Origin: Fistularia commersonii
Taxonomy: Eukaryota > Chordata > Actinopteri > Syngnathiformes > Fistulariidae
DNA length: 64,000 bases
Assembly: GCA_037954325.1 (NCBI GenBank)
Contig: JBBMNZ010000035.1
Location: 8,455,001 to 8,519,000, forward strand
Direction of reading: 5' to 3'
The notes under the pieces were generated by a model, which had not been told where the DNA came from, searched no databases, and saw nothing but the letters and a program-made list of their open reading frames with translations. Made by a program: the position numbers and the translations under genes. Below are positions 12,701 to 27,296 of this stretch, one piece after another. Every line of letters begins with the position of its first letter. Within the stretch, counting starts at the first letter, position 1.

Positions 12701-15700
12701 CTATCAGGATCACGGTGTTATTCGGGGGGCGGTCACAATTTTGAATGATAACTCTGTCTACTTCCTGGGGATAAAGGTTATGTGACAGGTGTAGTCAGTA
12801 GTAGTCTCCACCGCAATCCCCGGTCTCCATCCCAGCCCACCTCCACGCTGCTGACACTTCATCAAAACAAGTGCAAACACTCAATTCAGCCGCACAATTC
12901 TCTTCCGACTGGAGCTGGCCCGACATCCGAGGGTGCCATGTTGGATGTCGGGGACAACATTGTTGGTCTTTTCACCTGACCGGCCTACTTGCGCACTTAC
13001 TGAGATGCACAGCGCCACAAAGAAAGACTTAAAAATGACTCCTTTCTTATGACTGTATTATGACCTCTTTGTGTTGCCGTCTGGCTTTGTGCGTTATTCA
13101 TCCGTTTCCTCTCTCGCTCTCGCTCACTCCCTTTCTCCAGCGCACCTTAGCAGAAAAGTCACTCTCCCATCCTATAATTGTATGAACAAGACAAATCGCA
13201 TGCTAAGAAATGTCCATTCCTTTTTTTTTTTTTTTTTTGACAATATCCAGGTTTACTTAATGCACCTTCCTCTTTTACCGGCCGTGAATAATAGATGATT
13301 GGAGGCAGCATTACCGAAGGACTCTCAGCCTGTTCCACAACTCTATTATTTATCCATCTTGCTTTCAACAACAGCACTCATTACGGGGAGCATGTCAGTG
13401 AGCTGCCGCCGCACCTTAATGTTGCTTGCTCAGGGTTCAGCTGAGAGGCAAGATTGCAACTAGGAGGAGGAGGATGGCGAGGGTCGTGTGGGGGTCTTTT
13501 TTGGTTTACATACAGTTAGTATTCTCTAACCTAGGCCTAGAGGAAGACTTAGGAGGAGATTTCTGAATGGAGTGCAAGAGCAACAAGTTAGTTGATGTGA
13601 GGATGCAGAGAGTAGGCTTCGATGGGGGCTGCTGATTGGCTGTGGTGAGGAGAGGAGAGGAGGTATTTGTGTATCTCCAGCCAAAATAAACAATCCAGCT
13701 TTTAGTTTTTGTCCATATGAAGTATCACTCCTCTTTCCTATGCAGGTAGTTACATTAGTTAACATGAGATTGGACTAACTGAAGGATCTTAGCATTTTAT
13801 TTGCTATTGATTACTTGGACTACGTTTCATGGAAGGGTTTTCTTGTGCCTTAAAATTTCCTCAAGTGAAACATGAAGATTTATTGGATTCAGTGAAAACC
13901 ACCAATTCCAGAAAGGTGTTTACTTGAACAATTTTAACATATTTCATTCTTAATTCCACTCACAGCCTCTGGCCTGATGATGACTGCCAGCGAGGTTCCC
14001 CCGATTCCAATGCAGGACTCAAAGTCAGCAACATGACCTGAATCTGTCTGTTTTGGGATGGGATTTTTTATTTTTTTCTTTTAACAGGAAAGTCTTTTTT
14101 GACATCTGCAGTCGCCTTTTTTTTTTTTTTTTTCCCATGTAGACAAGTTCAGGGCACGCAGGTTCACAATGCTTTCTGGAAGGTAGTGCGTTAACTGTCG
14201 GCAAATTGAACGCGTCGTGCAAAAGTTTTCCTCAGTTTAAACAGCGCTATAAGTTTGTCCGTGAGCCAACAAGCATGTTCCGCTCCTAAGCGCTTGTTTT
14301 TGTCAGACCGATGTCTTGTTAGGACAAGCAGAAGGTCGTCACTCGGTGGTTTCTCAATAAGATTTAATATATTGTAATTCAGCTGTCAGTGAAAACGTTG
14401 AGCACAATATTAACAATAACAATGTTGATGTTTTCTTTTACCGTTCCCATGGGAACGAGTGGCTCGAGTTCATCTATCTGATCACTTATGTTGATTTGGT
14501 GAATGGTAACGCTATCCCCAGAGATGTTTGTCATGAAATCCCAATAGAGGGGAAAAAAAAAAGTCTGATCGTCGCGAGCACAGATGACGGCTTTTCTATA
14601 TCGATATTTTCTTTATCTTCTCAAGGATGCCAGAGTCTCTGCGAAGCTGGCCTTCGTCGTCTGGCTGCGGCGAGACATGATTGACATGACAGGAGACAAT
14701 GCAGTTCCGTATGAAATAAGAAATGTAGAAAGGCCACAGAAGAGACAGGTTGATTGTCCCGCTAAATGTCGGGTTCTTTTAGTTGAATTTTGGGCGTTAG
14801 GCAATACCTGTATTATAATTAATTTTAAAGCATAATCATGAAGGTAAGGTAAAACAAAAGGGAAATGTTGTTTATAAATGTAAAAAAGTACTTTCTTTTT
14901 GCAACTTTATTTGGCTTGTCAGATCATTATTTGGTTTCCTTGGGACATTTTGAGTCAATAAAAAGGGTCAAACTGTTCTGACAAATGTATCTGTTAGTAA
15001 CGCCTTGATTTTTTTTTTTTTTGTTTAAATTGAAACAATTTGCCTTTTGGTTGCAGCCGTGATGCAACAACAATGGAACTATTTGGACATAAAAGATTTT
15101 TAGAAATAAATATTTTGGCTGAAGCTACCTTGGTGGTAAAGCCAACAGACAGTAGTGTCTCGGATGTCGCGCTTGGTTGACGGTCCCTTCAGGTCTCCTG
15201 GTGTTTGCACAGCATGGGGGAAGGCGCATTTACAGGAAAATCAAATTGTTAGCTTGTCATCTCAGTGGAAGTGACAAGAAAGTCTTTGTATTTTTTGTCG
15301 CCTCTCGGTAGCTATTGATCTCTCCAGTTTGACGTCGTGCCGGTCCAATTTAACAAACTCCCGTCAAATGTCAAGCCTCCCTTGTCTTTTCAGCCGGCCA
15401 CAGCAGCATTGAGTCTACAACACTCTGGTGTAGTTTTGCTTTGTCTTTAACCCAATGATTTTGTTAATGGCAGTTTACCCATCGACTGTTCAAAAGAACT
15501 TATAACAACCGGCCTATTCAGTTCACACGTGTGGCTCCAATCCCTTTCCAACAGGAGGCCTGTCTGCAGGGCAATCTAATCGCCAACTGCCTGGAGCAGC
15601 TGTCAGATCCTCACCCCCTTCTCCGCCAGTGGGTGGCCATTTGCCTGGGCCGCATCTGGCAGAACTTCGACCCGGCGCGCTGGTGCGGAGTTCGGGACAG

Positions 15701-16508
15701 CGCCCACGAGAAGCTCTACACGCTGCTATTGGATCCCATCCCTGAGGTACCAAGACACTGATGGTCTCATACACGAAGTAACCCTCTAGCTGTTCATGTT
15801 AGCAGATACTGCGTAGCTCCCCGTTGCTTACAAACTCCGCTAACAACAAATGGTTTTCGATAAAAGCATTTTAGGACAGAAAAATAAGCCGATGCCAAGG
15901 AGATCCTTGGCTACAATCTGCGGTCAAAACATCTGCGGTTAGATACTGGCTTAAAACCAAAGGGCACCTTGGGTGTGGGCGTTGCAAACGTGGAGACTGA
16001 CCAGTCATAAGCCAATTTTTTTTTTCCAAGACACATTTTATTCAGAAGGCATCAAATAACAAATCCATGATACAAATGAATGCTCTTTTAATCTCAAGAA
16101 TCCAATTTTTACCGCAGTTTATTCTTTTCTATTTGCAATTCGCAAAAGGAGGAGAAAGTTGCAAGTTTAAATAAATGGCGTCTGACATCATTTTCTGATA
16201 TGATGTATTATCGTGTACCTCGAATGGAGTTGGAAAGTACTCACTGGAAACAATCAACAGCATGGGTTCTCTTTTTTTTCTCGTTAGAACTTCAACCTTT
16301 TCACATCCTGCAGACTTCAGACTGACAGTTTTGGGAAAAACAGCCCAAATAAAAAGTCTAGAGCCCTTTGTACCCACTGTGATAAAGAGAGATGGGCGGC
16401 TTCCCTCAGGGTTGGGTGTGAATCATGAGGAAGAGTGAGGCAGAGCCTGCCCTGAAGTTCACCCCTACATTGTATGCTCATGTACTCCCTCCGCACCTTT
16501 ACTCACGA

Positions 16509-16551
<43 letters not shown>

Positions 16552-17761
16552 AACACCAGCATAAGGAACAACTGTTTCCTGCTCGAGCTTCCTGATTCCC
16601 GTGGAAAAGTACCTTTTCTGGTCAGAAGAATTTGAACAATAACACCCATGGCTACTTATCCTGCAGTCACTGTGACTTGTGTCGATTTCACACAATAATG
16701 TCATAGTGGTCATAGTATTGTGCTTACTAGGAAAAACCCATATTTTTTCCATAAACTTGTTAATAATGTCTGTATATCATGCTAATATTTAATGATTATA
16801 ATGCTTATGAAAAAGTTCTGCAGGCTAAAAAAGTGATTGTATTTTTTTTTTTTTAATCGAGACGCTATAATTGAAAGCAGTGTAACACAACAGCCTTTTT
16901 TCCGGGGAATACCCTCGATATCATTCGACAGATTGCGACACAGATGGTTGAATCCTGTCCCACGTCCGCTGAATTCACTCCGCACTGATAGAAACAGATG
17001 TAATCCGCATCTGTAAATGGACGGGCGGACTGAGAGCAGATTGAGACGCTTTCTGCCGTGACGCAATTTCCCCATTTTTGATTTAGCTTTGCAGCGGTTT
17101 CGCGATTTATCCGGATTCCAGATAACGGATGGCAAACTCCCGTCGCTCTGAGTTAACAAGAGAGCCGAGACGGCGGATGCGACTGCGTCAGGAGACGACA
17201 GTCGAGCCATGATTATGTGAACAATACCTCTGAATAACCAATCCCCCTCTTTGATTTGATTGGTTCTGTGAAGGCGGTCCCTCTCGGGGAGGGGGGGTCC
17301 TCCTTCCTTGATTTGAATTAAACATCCAATCAAGCATGCAGAGAAAGTAATGAGGTTTACTCTCAAAAAGTGTGCAGTGCTGAGAGCGCAGCCATCAAAA
17401 TCCATGATGCATCAGGCAAATCCAAACTGTATTTGTTTCTAAAACCTGGCATCATAAAGCATTACAATTTTTAAATACTTTTCACAACCGGGGAAGTTCA
17501 CATGTGTTTTTTAAGCATCAAACGGTGTTTCTCGTGCCGTCGGTCGACCGAGAATCTAAAGTGAGCCCGAGGCCTTGTGTGCATTACTGTGTTATTGCAG
17601 GTGAGGTGCGCAGCGGTCTTTGCCCTCGGGACATTCGTGGGAAACTCGGCTGAGCGTACGGACCACTCCACCACCATCGACCACAACGTGGCCATGATGC
17701 TCGCCCAACTCATCAACGACGGCAGCCCAGTGGTCCGAAAGGTCACTGCACAATTACTCAT

Positions 17762-17813
<52 letters not shown>

Positions 17814-20800
17814 TGACCAAAATGTGTATTTAGCAAAATCCTCATGCTTAAATAAATAGAACATGAATGTCTGTGTCCAATAGAGGCCAAAATACCAATG
17901 CTTGGAGATTGAGAGAGAAATTGATCAGAATGAATTACACTTGATCAGAATAAAAACAAATTTATCAGGCAAGTTTTAGATTTATATGCAGGATTTCTTG
18001 ATTCTCTGAGGTTTGTCATTTCTTTTTTATATGTCCATCTGCAGGTTTGTCTGTCTGTGTCATATCTATCAACGCGGTATATGGGTGTTGCCGTTGGCAA
18101 CTTAGATGCTTCGGGTCTTTTGTATTCTAGATTGGATTTCAACAACGTGAGGGTTATTTTTTCCAGGACTTACATGCTAATGCTCAGAAAATGTTGTGCG
18201 ACTGCTTTATAGCATAATGTCATGACATTTTTTACAAACCGAATAGTTGAAGCTCATGGCTACATCGTAGTACTCCATGAAAATCAGTAATATGTATGCA
18301 ACGCCTTACGCACAAGGATTTTCACTCTGACCAAAGCGACAACTTTTTATAAAAAGCCCTGCTTTAACAAAGCGCATCGTGACTCACCAAGCATGGACGG
18401 GAGTCGTGAAGAGACTGGTTGGCAGAAAGATATGGCAGGGAGGTGGTGATTCAGGTTCTTTTATGCTGTTCTACCGAGAGGAAGACCATAAAAAGGGCCT
18501 GGGAAATATTTATTCTCGCCTTCAAATATTTAATTTGAAATATTCCCACGGCTCTGGAGAATCTTGAAATGGGATCACTCGCCGTAAAGCTTTGTGACAG
18601 CCTCTTGTATTCATGTAGGTCCCACAGTGACAATATTTGACAGACGCGCACACAGATTTAAAAAAAAAAAATTGAATGAAAGCCACCTCCGCCGTGACCA
18701 TGTGTCCATCCGTTGTTTCCGTGCGGCCTTTGTAGGAGCTGGTGGTCGCTCTGAGTCACCTGGTGGTCCAGTACGAGAGCAACTTTTGCACCGTTGCCCT
18801 GCAGTTCATAGAGGAGGAGAAGAACTACAGCGTGCCGTCTCCTGCGAACACAGCAGGTAGACAGAAACCGAATGCACATTGTGATAATGCAAACTGGTTG
18901 GACTGCAGAAATGCTTATTGGAGGAATAATCGATCATCCGGGCAAAATCATGTTACTTAATGCAACCTGACTATTTGAGACTGAATATTCAGTCAACCGG
19001 CAGCAATTGAGTCATCTCTCATAGATAACCCTTTCACCCAAGGGGACTCAATGAATGGAAGGAAATTAATGCTTATAAAAAGGTCTAGATAAATTAATAT
19101 GAATACATTGGTGCTATTAAGGTGATATATGCACTAGTCCCTCATTTATTTCGGGGGTTACGTTCCAGAACCAGCCGCGACAAACGAAAATCTACGAAGT
19201 AGCAACTATATTTTTATTATATTTTAAAATATATATCTATATATGTGTGTGTGTGTGTGTATATGTATGATATTGGAGGCTTTATGCCCCTGGAAGGGTC
19301 TGGTTGCCCCCCATGAAGAAGACAGTAAGTAGACCCAGTTCTCCTTTGTCTGGATGCGGATCCAGGCCCAGGGGCGGGGCTCGGTGGCGAACGTCCAATG
19401 GCAGGGCCTCCACCCATGGCGCTCGAAGGATTGACATTGGTCCCTCTTCCCCTGGGCACACCATCCACAAGAAGGGCCAAGCGGGTCGAGTGCAGCGTGA
19501 CCCGGTTGGTAGCTGATATCTTGGCGGTCCGATCCTCAGCTGCAGAAACTGGCTCTTGGAACGTGGAATGTCACCTGTCTGGCGGGGCAGGAGCCCAAGC
19601 TGGTGCACATTAGCTGGCTGAGAGATTCCGACTAGATATAGACGGACTCACCTCGACGCGAAGCAAAGGGTTCGGAATCAGGTCCCTCGAGAGGGGTTGG
19701 ACTCTTTTTGTTATTCTGGAGTTATGAAAGGCGCTGGCCAGGTGTGGGCGTATTGATTGCCCTCCATCTCGGCGCCTGCACGAGAGAGTCCGCCAGGTCA
19801 TTGAACCTCAGATCCAGGAGGAGCAGTGTGGTTTTTGTCCTGGTCGTGGAGCAGTGGACCAGCTGTATACCCTGAGCAGGGTCCTTGAGCTGGGCCATGG
19901 GAGTTTGCCCAAGGAGTCTATATGTATTTCGTGGATCTGGAGAGGGCATTTGATCATTTCTCAATCCTGTGGGGGCTGCTCCGGGAGTATGGAGCACTGA
20001 ACCCCGTTGTACGGGCTGTTTGTTCCCTGTATGATCTGTGTCACAGCTTGGTCTGCTCTGCCGGTTTAAGAGTGCCGTGAGAGTTGGACTCCGACAGGGC
20101 TGCCCTTTGTCACTGATTCTGTTCATAACTTTCATGGACAGAATTTCCAGGCGCAGCCTGGGCACTGAGGGGATCCGGCCTGGTGGCCGCAGGATCCAGC
20201 TTTTGGCAGATGATGTGGTTCTATCAGGCCATGATCTCCAGCTCTCACTGGAGCGGTTCACAGCTGAGTGGGAAGCAGCAGGGATGAGGATCAGCGCCTC
20301 CAAATCGGAGTCCACGGTGCTCAACTGGTCGGGGAAGAGGTCCTGCCCCAAATGGAGGAGTTCAAGTATCTCGGGGTTTTGTTCACGAGTGAAGGAAGGA
20401 TGGAGCGGGAGATCAACTCGCGGAATGGTGTGGCGTCTGCAGCGATGCTCCTCGTGGTGAAGAGGGAGCTGAGACAAAAGGCGAAGCGCTCAATTTTCCG
20501 GTCGATCTACATTCCGAACCCTCACCTATGGTCACGAGCCGTGGGTAGTGACCGAAAGAATGAGATTGAAAATGCAAGCGGCTGAAATGAGTTTCCTCCG
20601 CAGGATGGCCGGACTCTCCCTTAGAGGTAGGGTGAGAAGTTCGGTCATCCGGGAGGAGCTCCCGGTGGAGGCATTCCTGGCTTGTCCATCTGGGAAGAGA
20701 CCACGGGGAAGACCCAGGACAGGCTGGAGAGACTATGTCTCCAGGCTGGCGTGGAACACCTTGGGGTCCCCCTAAAGGAGCTGGACCATGTGGCAGGGGA

Positions 20801-23800
20801 GAGGGAGGTCTGGGCCTCACTCTGCTCCGGCTGCGCCCCACAACCCGACTCGGGAAGATGAATGGATGGATGCATATATATATATACACTGCTCAAAAAA
20901 ATAAAGGGAACACTTAAAAAACACATCCTAGGTCTAAATGAATGAAACATTCTTATGACATACTTTGCTCTTTACACAGTTGAATGTGCTGACAACAAAA
21001 TCACACAAAAATGATCAATGGAAATCTATTGTATCAACCCATGGAGGTCTGGATTAGGAATCACACTCAAAATTAAAGTGTAAAAACAAACTCCAGGCTG
21101 ATCCAACTTTGATGTAATGTCCTTAAAACAAGTCAAAATGAATCTGTGTTGCTTCCTGAGTGGACACTATGATTTCACAGAAGTGTGATTGACTTGGAGT
21201 TACATTGTGTTCCCTTTATTTTTTTGAGCAGTATATATATATATATATGTATGTATGTATGTATATATGTGTGTGTGTGTGTGTGTGTTTATATAGATAT
21301 ATATTTAATCATATTAAATGTACATTATATTGTCATTATAGTTTATCTTAGAAATGAATATGAAATAATGAAATATATAAAAATACATTTAAACCTCAAA
21401 AACCCATGTTATAGCAAAAGATCTATGACCTAGAAAATAGATATGTAAGAGTTAGCTATCTACAATTTAATGAGACTGCAAAATGGCAAGGGACTACTGT
21501 GGTACACCAATGGTAATTGTCCTGATTTTCCAAGTAGCAAACTGAATTTAACAAATAGGAAGCTGTGCTACTTCCAAAAGTTAAATAATCTCCTGATTGT
21601 TTTGGGCTTTTTGCAAATGCGCCGCCATGCTGCACGTTCTTCTGTGTTCCCCCATCCAGAGCCTGGGAACCTGACTCCGGTCAGGGACAGCCCCGCCATC
21701 CCCCGCCTGCGCTCCGTCAACTCCTACACCAACATCCGGGCCGCCACCACCGCCCGCAACCTGAACAAGAGCTTGCAGAACCTCAACCTCAATGAAGAGG
21801 GTGAGGGAGGAGAGGGCGGGAAGGAAAAGGGGGAGCGAGATGTGAAATGGAGAAAAAGAAGCCGTCGGTCCAACACGGAATATCTGTCTTTTGGAGTTTT
21901 GTGGGGGGACGGGAAGGGGTGTTGAATTTTTACTCATTAATATCAAAGTAGAGCTGAAATAAGCATTATGCAAGATCCGAGCCCAGTCTCAGGGGGATCC
22001 GCATCTCAGAGCTCCGAGTAAAACACACCAAGGATCTATTTATCGAACTTCCCCCGTGCAAACCAAAGAAATCCGCCAGAAGACGGTGTCACGATGTAGG
22101 CCGCCACCTCTCAACCCGTCTCTCGATTCCAGGTGCCGTGAATCGGAGGCGGAGAAAAACAAGCAATTATGTGGAGTATCAATCCCCAATGTAAACTGTG
22201 AAGAGACAGACGCTGCAAACAGTCACAGAGGAAAGGCAGATGAATAAACAGCTGACAGCATAAATGTTTTGTTTGATTAGTAAGATTTCAATTTCAGAAA
22301 AAAGAAAAAGGATCGAAATGTGTGTCTGGGCTCTTTTTTTTCTTTTTTTTTTCATTTCTCCGCCCAGATGCAGCGGCAGAGACCGCTGTCCGTGGTGCTG
22401 ATCTCCATCTCACCGGTTTAAAGAAAATGCTCGGACATCCAGATTCAATTTTACATCCATCTCACAATTTATCTCTCATTTCTCACTCAACAGACACAGT
22501 AATTTGGAATAAAAAAAAAACATTTATTCGTTTATGTATTAATAAACAAATAGATACAAGTCAATCCCTAGGTATATCTATATAAAATGACCAGATTGTG
22601 TTTACTTCGAAAGACCTTTCTTAAACTCCAAAAGTGCAGTTAAGCCAGCTGTCAAATAAAATGTTTTTAATCATTTTCTATTTTTTGTTATCGTTTAACT
22701 TTTTCGTGACAGTCATATTTTTGTGAGGAAAAAACAAGGTGGAATCATATAATTCCATCAGTCGGTCAGGATGAATGTCATTTTTTTTCAACATTATAAG
22801 ATCTATAAGACAAACCAATGTAATAATGGCAGCACGCGCAGGTGAAGGGCCTCACCGACTCGTCTCTCTGTCCAGGTGGACCGGCGGCCTTTTCTCCGGG
22901 CAACTTGAGCACTAGCAGCAGTGCCAGCAGCACGCTGGGAAGCCCCGACAACGACGAGTACATCCTCTCCTTCGAAACCATCGACAAAATGAGACGGGTT
23001 TCATCGTATTCCTCCCTCAACTCCCTCATAGGTAGGAAGTCGGACCGCCGCCTTCCAAGCATTTGGCTGTATTTATTCTGGTTTATTTGAGCGACAGAAC
23101 CCAATTATTTGTTTGGATATTTGTTTGTTTGGAATAGTAATGCTGAAAGGTGCTCTAGGATGGACTGTCTGTCTGAAATTGTCAGTTTTATACAGATATA
23201 TAAAATAAAATGTAATCATAAATGGCCTTTGGGTTTCCCAATCTTGGGATTAGAGAAACCACAGGCAAAGTTTTGTGAGCTTTTTTACTCCAAGATAAAT
23301 TGTTAATAAGCTCCAGAGCAAATTATGCATTTTAGATTTTTGGCGACAACCAAAGAGTTGTGATAGAAATTAATGTGTCAATCAACGGATTGAATAGTGA
23401 GGAAGTTGATCTAAGCCCAAGTTTGCAAGCTCAGTAAGATGGCGCGTGCCTACTGAAACCTGACAATGAACCCAGAGACGAAGCACAATCATCAATAAAT
23501 AAAATGTATTAAATAGTAAAAACTTGTAAACTTTGAGACAAAATAACACATGGCTAATCTGTCCTTTATCATGCCCTTTTGATGACTTGCCTAAGTTTAC
23601 CTACCCGCGTCTGCCGTCCGTGTCCTTCTCATCTTCAGCTGCTTCCCACAGCAATCTAATATACATCGATTAGATAAATTGACTGATTAAATCGATCAGA
23701 ACTTACTTTCAAGACCGGAGACAATTTTTACAGGAGCGTGCTTTGTGAAATGCCTCGAAGCCTATTTCGGAATTGTCTCCCATTTCCGTACGAATGTGCG

Positions 23801-26800
23801 TCCCCAGACCGGAAGTAGTGCCGATAGCAAGGACCCTTTAGAAACACACTTACCCCGAGGAAATCAAAGCGCCAAAAAAGAGGGAAAGAGTGAGAGAAAA
23901 CGTCTGGATCGGTGGGATGAACCCCCTCCTCCTCCCCTCCATCTGCAAACACGGTACAGGGTTTTCTGCACGACCAGAAAAGCCATTGAGTCGCGCTCCT
24001 CCACCCACGGGAAAGGGAAAAGGGGGGGATTCCCCATTCCACCCCTTTGACCGCCTGCCCACGTCTATTGTTGCATTTTCGATTTCGGCCCAAAATTATC
24101 AACAAGCCACCTTGTCCGGGGGGGTATAACTTCCATATATCAGCCGATTATTATTTCAACTAAGTTAAATCCAAACGTCACTCCTTTTGCTGTCCATTCT
24201 GAATATGATCTAATGTGTTAATGCGGATCGGGACCCATCCCAATGCCACGCTCGCACCTCGTGTATATTTCATCATCACGCTAGCAAGTGTAATCATATT
24301 CCTAGTCCGACATTTGTTTCCTCAATCTAAGAGTACGTGACACCTCATGGTTATTCAGTTTATTAATAATCCTGAGTTAGTTGAAAGTCTAGCAAGCCGT
24401 AGGAGGCTGAATGTAATTGTTTGGCTGAAAAAGAGACCTTGATGCCGCCATTAAAAGACCCTCCTGGTCTTCAGCCCCCCTGAAGAGCCTCTCAGCAATA
24501 ACAGGCAGGATATGGGATCACGAAGAAAGAAGCAGTAACACATACTGAAGCCAAGACTTCAGGAAAAACTGCCTGTACATTTATGACATCACTCCCAATC
24601 CAGAGATCTTCCTCAACCGAGACCCGTTTGTTTATTCATCACCAGCAGATGGGTTTAAAGTTGCGTTCACGCCTCCGTAGGGTTTAGCTCACCGCGGACG
24701 AGTCTGCCTCTTTCCGGTAAACACCCAGCACACGGTTCCTGATGCCGTCCCGTGCACGTGCTGAGTCGACAGACGAAGATGAAACATATTTTCAAACATG
24801 AGGAGACTCTTCTTTGGTTGTTGTCTGAAACAGTTTGAAAAGCAATGCTGAAATACTGTCCAGGAGAAGCACGGGGATCAGACCGCATTTGAATCAGGGC
24901 ACCAGCGCTCACATAGCCGTGTTCTTCTTCACCCTCTTTCGGTATTTCCTCCCGATTCATCCCGTCATCTAGTCTCAGCAAATGTACAGTCAAGTGAAAT
25001 AGTCACAAGACTTCATTCAGGATCATATGTGTAAGTTTATCATAACTAACTAACTATATATCTCCTGGATAGATTTCAGTTTGGGTCAAAGCGGGGAGCC
25101 AATCAGCCAATGAAGTCATTTGCGGAGATTCGCCACAGTCGGCCAAAGTGATATATTGAATATTTGAGAATGTTCCCTTCTTTTAGTTGAAAAAGCAATC
25201 ATAAAAGCATAACATAATCCGGATTAAAGCTCAGTTCTTTTTGTCGTACGGAAGAGCCAATGACACCCCCGCTTTTACAGAAACGCGCCAATCTGACGTG
25301 TGAGGTGACATCGTAGGAATGTAAATCTGACCGGTTTTTTTTTCAGACAGAGCCGCCGCCTTTTTTCCCGACCGGCCGCTTCCACCGATGCCAATCAATG
25401 TGAAAAGGGATGGAAATAAATACACGAGTTATCAACCATATCATCCAGCTTGTCCCTTCTGGGTTTGCCGGCAGCAGCTTAAAGTCTGACCGAGAGCTCG
25501 GCCACCTTCATTAATTTTTGGAAAATAGATAGAATGAGAATTGGAAAATAATTCTCTGGAGCTTTTGTTTTATTTATTCCCCCCCTCAAACCAAGATATT
25601 CATTTTCCATCACATCTCTATTTTTTTCAAGGGCGCCAAATTTGATTGGTTTGTTCCTGGCGAAATATACAGAGAATGCATCGTAAAGACATTTCTTCCT
25701 GCTTTTCAGACATCCCAGTGCATTTTAATTAATTCTTATTTTAAATAGTTCAATCATTTCGAGCTCCGAAGAGACGCGACGCAGAGTGAGGAGTGTTTTA
25801 TGTCACCTGCCGGAATCGAGGCGACCATAAAACCTTGAGGCACTGATTCATTCAATAGTTAACACCTTTACTACTTTACATCCATTCCACTCTGCCTATG
25901 AGTGTCACCCAAATGGCGCAGCCGGTCCATCATATACGTCGTGGCCTCCCCCCGCCCGCCCGCGTGAGCTAAGATGGCGTAATTTAACCGTAGCATGTGA
26001 TGTGGCGTGACGTTTCGATGAGACTGCGGCCGTACTTCACATTAATCAGCCGCTTTCCCGCGGCAGCCGGCCGGCAAGGTTGTAATTGCTAATCACCCCC
26101 TGCTCCCGAGGCTGCGATCTCACCGCCATTTCATCTCACTGATTCTCGCTCCCTAAATAATCCCCTTTCATCTTTGCCCCGTTCTTTTCAATTATTCTCC
26201 CATGTTATCCTCTCTCAAAATACATCCTCTCATTTATTTAGTTTTTCTTGTGTTTCCTTCAGCCGGAGCTGAGTGTATTATAAGAGCACCCCGGTCCCGG
26301 CCGCTCTCCAGACCCTTCTCTTTTTCAAGGGCTCATAAAAAACTCAAGAGGAGTCGCCGGGAGGGGTCAAGATATAGCGTTTTCAAAAAAAAAGAGAGTG
26401 TTTACCGCATCTCACCTGTTTTTAGGAGAAGAGGGGGTAAATGAGAAGCAGCTGCGGCCGAGGGAGTATAACTCAAGTGGACACGCAGCCGACCTGCAGC
26501 GGGAGGAAATAATCAACAGATAAAAAGATGACACAGTGATATTTAAAGGCGGATAAATCGGAAGAGGCGCGGTGACTGCAAATTCTCTGTCAAACCCCGG
26601 AGGCTACACCGCGAGAAGCAAAAGTCTCGAATAAGGGATGGCGTTACAGAAAAGCAAGAGCGTCGCTTTGCACACAGAGGCAAACAAACTGATGGAGGCG
26701 ATACTTCTGGGATTGACTCTTGAAGAAGGGACGGGAGAAATGGAGGGCGTGTAGGACATTTCGGCAGACGGGGGGCGGGGGGGGGGCGGGCATGGAGAGG

Positions 26801-26985
26801 AGCGTTCAAATCAAGCGAATGATAAAAATAAAGAGTGTCATGCCAACGATTCGCGTGGTTTCTAGGTGAGCAAAGCCATCGGACAATGAGAGGGATGCTC
26901 ATTTGTATTCCTGGGAACGGCGGCTGTGGACTGCAATGAACCCACCTGCCAGTCAATGAGAGGAGTCAAACATATGTGGGTTTCC

Positions 26986-27018
<33 letters not shown>

Positions 27019-27262
27019 CTTTTGTCCTCTCTAAAATAGGAAATACTATATACAGGCAGAGCACAGAATACACTGTGAAAGTTCAGTCAAGATTCACAAT
27101 GAAAACTCAATGTCAGTCACCGAGGGTCACCTATCACATTGATTAATGGGGGAAATGGTTTGTACCACCAACGTCCCAGTTGTGGGTCTATAGAAATTGT
27201 GCATGTTTCCGCTGACATTCTATTCAGACAACCAATCAAACTGTGCACATAATGTGGCATTG

Positions 27263-27296
<34 letters not shown>

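Larger units (their letters stand above)
18857..21659 (+). other. rptor: Intron 9
   Basis: The intron is 2.8 kb and mostly repeats. A possible decayed MITE edge lies at about 19138-19200 (..gtccctcatttatttcggggg.. ..ctacgaagtagc), followed by a GT stretch, a LINE at 19275-20872 and MITE copy 1 at 20887-21233, then more AT/GT microsatellite. Confidence 0.7.

Noticed and set aside
16782..17405. 207-codon ORF on the - strand in intron 7
   Set aside because: Low-complexity ends (Lys run, Ile run), no family resemblance, lies wholly inside an intron.
19722..20477. 251-codon ORF on the - strand
   Set aside because: It is antisense to the LINE reverse transcriptase region, so it is a shadow of a dead element.
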